Shown here piece by piece: positions 58,051 to 59,480 of a DNA stretch of 59,480 nt. The stretch covers positions 1 to 59,480 of the forward strand of contig JAIYAL010000116.1 of NCBI GenBank assembly GCA_027489095.1. Reading direction: 5' to 3'. A program made the position numbers and the translations under genes. Position 1 is the stretch's first letter; each line of letters starts with the position of its first letter. The notes under the pieces were generated by a model that saw only the letters and a list, made by a program, of their open reading frames with translations, ran no database searches and was not told the origin of the DNA. The stretch is from Erythrobacteraceae bacterium (GTDB taxonomy: Bacteria > Pseudomonadota > Alphaproteobacteria > Sphingomonadales > Sphingomonadaceae).

Positions 58051-59094
58051 TCAGTTCACGATTTCGTCCGCAAGCAATCCGACGCTGAGGGCATAATAGC
58101 TCGAGCAATTATATTCGAGGATCGCCCGGTAGTTGCCGGTCAGCAGCCAGGCCGGGGTGCCGGGGCCATCGGGCTGGAAGAATGACGTCATGACGTCATC
58201 GGCAAGAGGACTTTGCGGCACCACGCCTGCACCGCGCCATTCGGCAACGGTCATCCACCGGCTCATGCGCTCGTGGACCCGAGGGCAGACCGGAGAGATC
58301 AGCCGGGTGCGGTAGGACGCGACGTCGAAGCCGGACGGCACGCTCGCGCGGACGCCCCAAGGCTGCCCGGCCCGCCAGCCGGCATCCCGGAAATAATTGG
58401 CGATCGACGCGAAGGTATCGGGCCTGTTGGTGAAAATGTCGGCCCGCCCATCCCCATCACCGTCGGCGGCAAGGCGCAGGTAAACGCTGGGCAGGAACTG
58501 CGGATTGCCGAAAGCCCCGGCGTAGCTCCCGATCAATTGCGAACGGTCATAGCCCTTGTCGGCGATCTTCATCAGCGCCACAAATTCGTCAGCGAAGAGA
58601 TCGCGGCGGCGCCCCTCCCAGGCGAGGGTGGCGAGGCTGCGGGCAAGGTCGAACTCGCCCTTCACCCGGCCATAGCTGGTCTCGTGCCCGAAGATCGCGA
58701 CGATGATCGGTCCGGGCACCCCGTATTGCGCTTCGATCCGGCCCAGGAGGTCGCGGTGTTGGCCATAGACAGCGCGCCCGCCGCCGATCCGCGGCGCGTC
58801 AACATGGGCGGCGATATAGGCCGACATCGGCGGATAGCCGCGCGCGGTGCCGCTGCCGGGCTGATTGTTATCGAGTGCGATCACGCGCGGATTGGGGGAG
58901 AGCCCCGCGGTCATCCGGTCGATGGTGGCCTCGGCCACGCCTTCGGCGCGGGCACGGGTCTTGAGCTGGCCGAGATAGGCCTCGAAGGTCAGCCCGTCAG
59001 CGCTGGTGCTCTGCGCGATCGCGGGCACCGAGGCCGGCGGCGCGCCGAGAGCAGCAAGCGCCAGCGCGGCGGCGGGAAGGAGGCGAGGAATCAT
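58051..59094 (-). CDS. mltB: Lytic murein transglycosylase, MltB/GH103 family
   Basis: Cleaves peptidoglycan glycan strands with anhydro-muropeptide formation. The 347-residue product has a signal peptide (LLPAAALALAALGAPPASV), the catalytic Glu138 in AIFGHETSYGRVKG and the GH103 motifs LATLAWEGRRRDLFADEF, GSYAGAFGNPQFLPS and TFASIANYFRDAGW. No lipobox is present, so it is probably soluble in the periplasm, and there is no separate peptidoglycan-binding domain. ATG at 59092-59094 has AGGA just upstream. dacC lies 52 bases downstream. Confidence 0.93.
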   Translation of the reverse strand: MIPRLLPAAALALAALGAPPASVPAIAQSTSADGLTFEAYLGQLKTRARAEGVAEATIDRMTAGLSPNPRVIALDNNQPGSGTARGYPPMSAYIAAHVDAPRIGGGRAVYGQHRDLLGRIEAQYGVPGPIIVAIFGHETSYGRVKGEFDLARSLATLAWEGRRRDLFADEFVALMKIADKGYDRSQLIGSYAGAFGNPQFLPSVYLRLAADGDGDGRADIFTNRPDTFASIANYFRDAGWRAGQPWGVRASVPSGFDVASYRTRLISPVCPRVHERMSRWMTVAEWRGAGVVPQSPLADDVMTSFFQPDGPGTPAWLLTGNYRAILEYNCSSYYALSVGLLADEIVN

Positions 59095-59192
59095 GATCCT
59101 AGGGATGTCACACCTTGGATGAATTCCCAACAACGCAGCTGGGGATGAATTGCAGCCCAAGCCGCGTTTCAGCCAGTCCGCCGCAAAGCCGC

Positions 59193-59208
59193 TGTTTCAC
59201 GTGAAACA
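59193..59208. promoter_or_regulatory. parS centromere site (ParB binding)
   Basis: TGTTTCACGTGAAACA is a perfect 16-bp palindrome and an exact match to the ParB-binding parS consensus of bacterial chromosomes, including alphaproteobacteria. It lies in the gap between mltB and tRNA-Ser. parS sites cluster close to the replication origin, so the right end of the window is probably origin-proximal. No parA or parB gene is in the window. Confidence 0.93.
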
Positions 59209-59230
59209 TCGCAAAAAACCCGTTCTGATG

Positions 59231-59315
59231 AGGGTCTGGAGGGGGTCTAAAGGGGGTCTAAAGGGGGTCTAGGAGGGGTCTAAGCGGGGCTAGAGGGGGT
59301 CTGGCGGGTGTCAGG
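59231..59315 (+). repeat. 11-bp-phased GGGGTCTA repeat, copy 2 (potential G-quadruplex)
   Basis: Seven to eight units of the form GGGGGTCTAAA. The last G of successive runs lies at 59234, 59245, 59256, 59267, 59278, 59289 and 59299, an almost exact 11-base period. The pattern allows a G-quadruplex on the plus strand. It starts 22 bases after parS and ends 74 bases before tRNA-Ser. It is the same unit, in the same orientation, as 4434-4490. Confidence 0.85.
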
Positions 59316-59389
59316 AATTTTCAAACACAATCGCCCGGACGAGAGGGGCGTGACAAAACCGCCGTCTGGCGTTAGCCAGCCAAGGCATA

Positions 59390-59479
59390 GGACAGGTGGC
59401 CGAGTGGTTTAAGGCAGCGGTCTTGAAAACCGCCGTAGGTGCAAGCCTACCGTGGGTTCGAATCCCACCCTGTCCGCCA
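59390..59479 (+). tRNA. tRNA-Ser (UGA anticodon)
   Basis: Acceptor GGACAGG (59390-59396) pairs with CCTGTCC (59469-59475), then discriminator G and an encoded CCA. The anticodon arm GCGGT/ACCGC holds loop CTTGAAA, giving UGA. A long variable arm (TAGGTGCAAGCCTA) and T-loop TTCGAAT fit a class II tRNA-Ser. Confidence 0.97.
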
Positions 59480-59480
59480 G

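Overview
The window is ordinary chromosome of a GC-rich alphaproteobacterium. Gene content and order point to Sphingomonadales, most likely Erythrobacteraceae (Erythrobacter/Porphyrobacter type). The supports are: a trp operon led by a PpiD-like foldase gene and running on into moaC-moeA-lexA; tpiA-secG-pyrG; ftsB-pdhA-pdhB with a lipoyl domain fused to the E1 beta subunit; dusB-ntrB-ntrC-ntrY-ntrX-hfq-hflX; a fused ispDF; and an Hfq made of two Sm domains in one chain. The genus is inference; no 16S gene is present.

Layout. 1-4.5 kb: 5' part of citrate synthase, gltX and a ComEC-type channel gene. 4.6-14.0 kb: one long leftward block (ppiD, trpE, a lipoprotein gene, trpG, trpD, trpC, moaC, moeA, lexA) with mostly 4-base stop/start overlaps, broken by a REP-like inverted pair between trpD and trpC and by a 199-base lexA promoter region carrying an SOS box. 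14.3-17.4 kb: tpiA, secG, pyrG. 17.4-18.4 kb: a gene-free stretch ending in a strong terminator, then a small heat-shock gene with an RNA-thermometer-like leader. 18.4-20.1 kb: grxC, nitrilase-family gene, DUF1178 gene, tRNA-Arg. 20.1-23.6 kb: an accessory-looking set (MFS transporter, haloalkane dehalogenase, acyl-CoA dehydrogenase). 23.7-26.6 kb: ftsB, pdhA, pdhB. 26.6-29.8 kb: three Tad-type genes. 30-38 kb: phytoene-synthase-like protein, EF-hand protein, trmFO, YhhN protein, gyrA and a periplasmic repeat protein with an unusual hairpin-rich leader. 38-41.6 kb: lipA, a COQ10-like gene, pncC, a secreted protein, ispDF. 41.7-51.1 kb: the nitrogen two-component operon followed by hfq and hflX. 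51.1-59.1 kb: leftward mltB, dacC, tmk, holB, metG, tatD, a metallo-hydrolase gene, a small membrane protein gene and mazG. 59.1-59.48 kb: a perfect parS palindrome, a phased G-rich repeat and tRNA-Ser.

Most of the window is core metabolism and information processing. The noteworthy signals are mostly non-coding: the parS site (suggesting the right end lies near the replication origin), two arrays of an 11-bp-phased G-rich repeat, three successive hairpins with near-identical loops ahead of the repeat-protein gene, a ROSE-like thermometer on hsp20, LexA-type boxes at lexA and gyrA, and a possible small RNA after pyrG. No CRISPR array, insertion sequence or prophage was seen.
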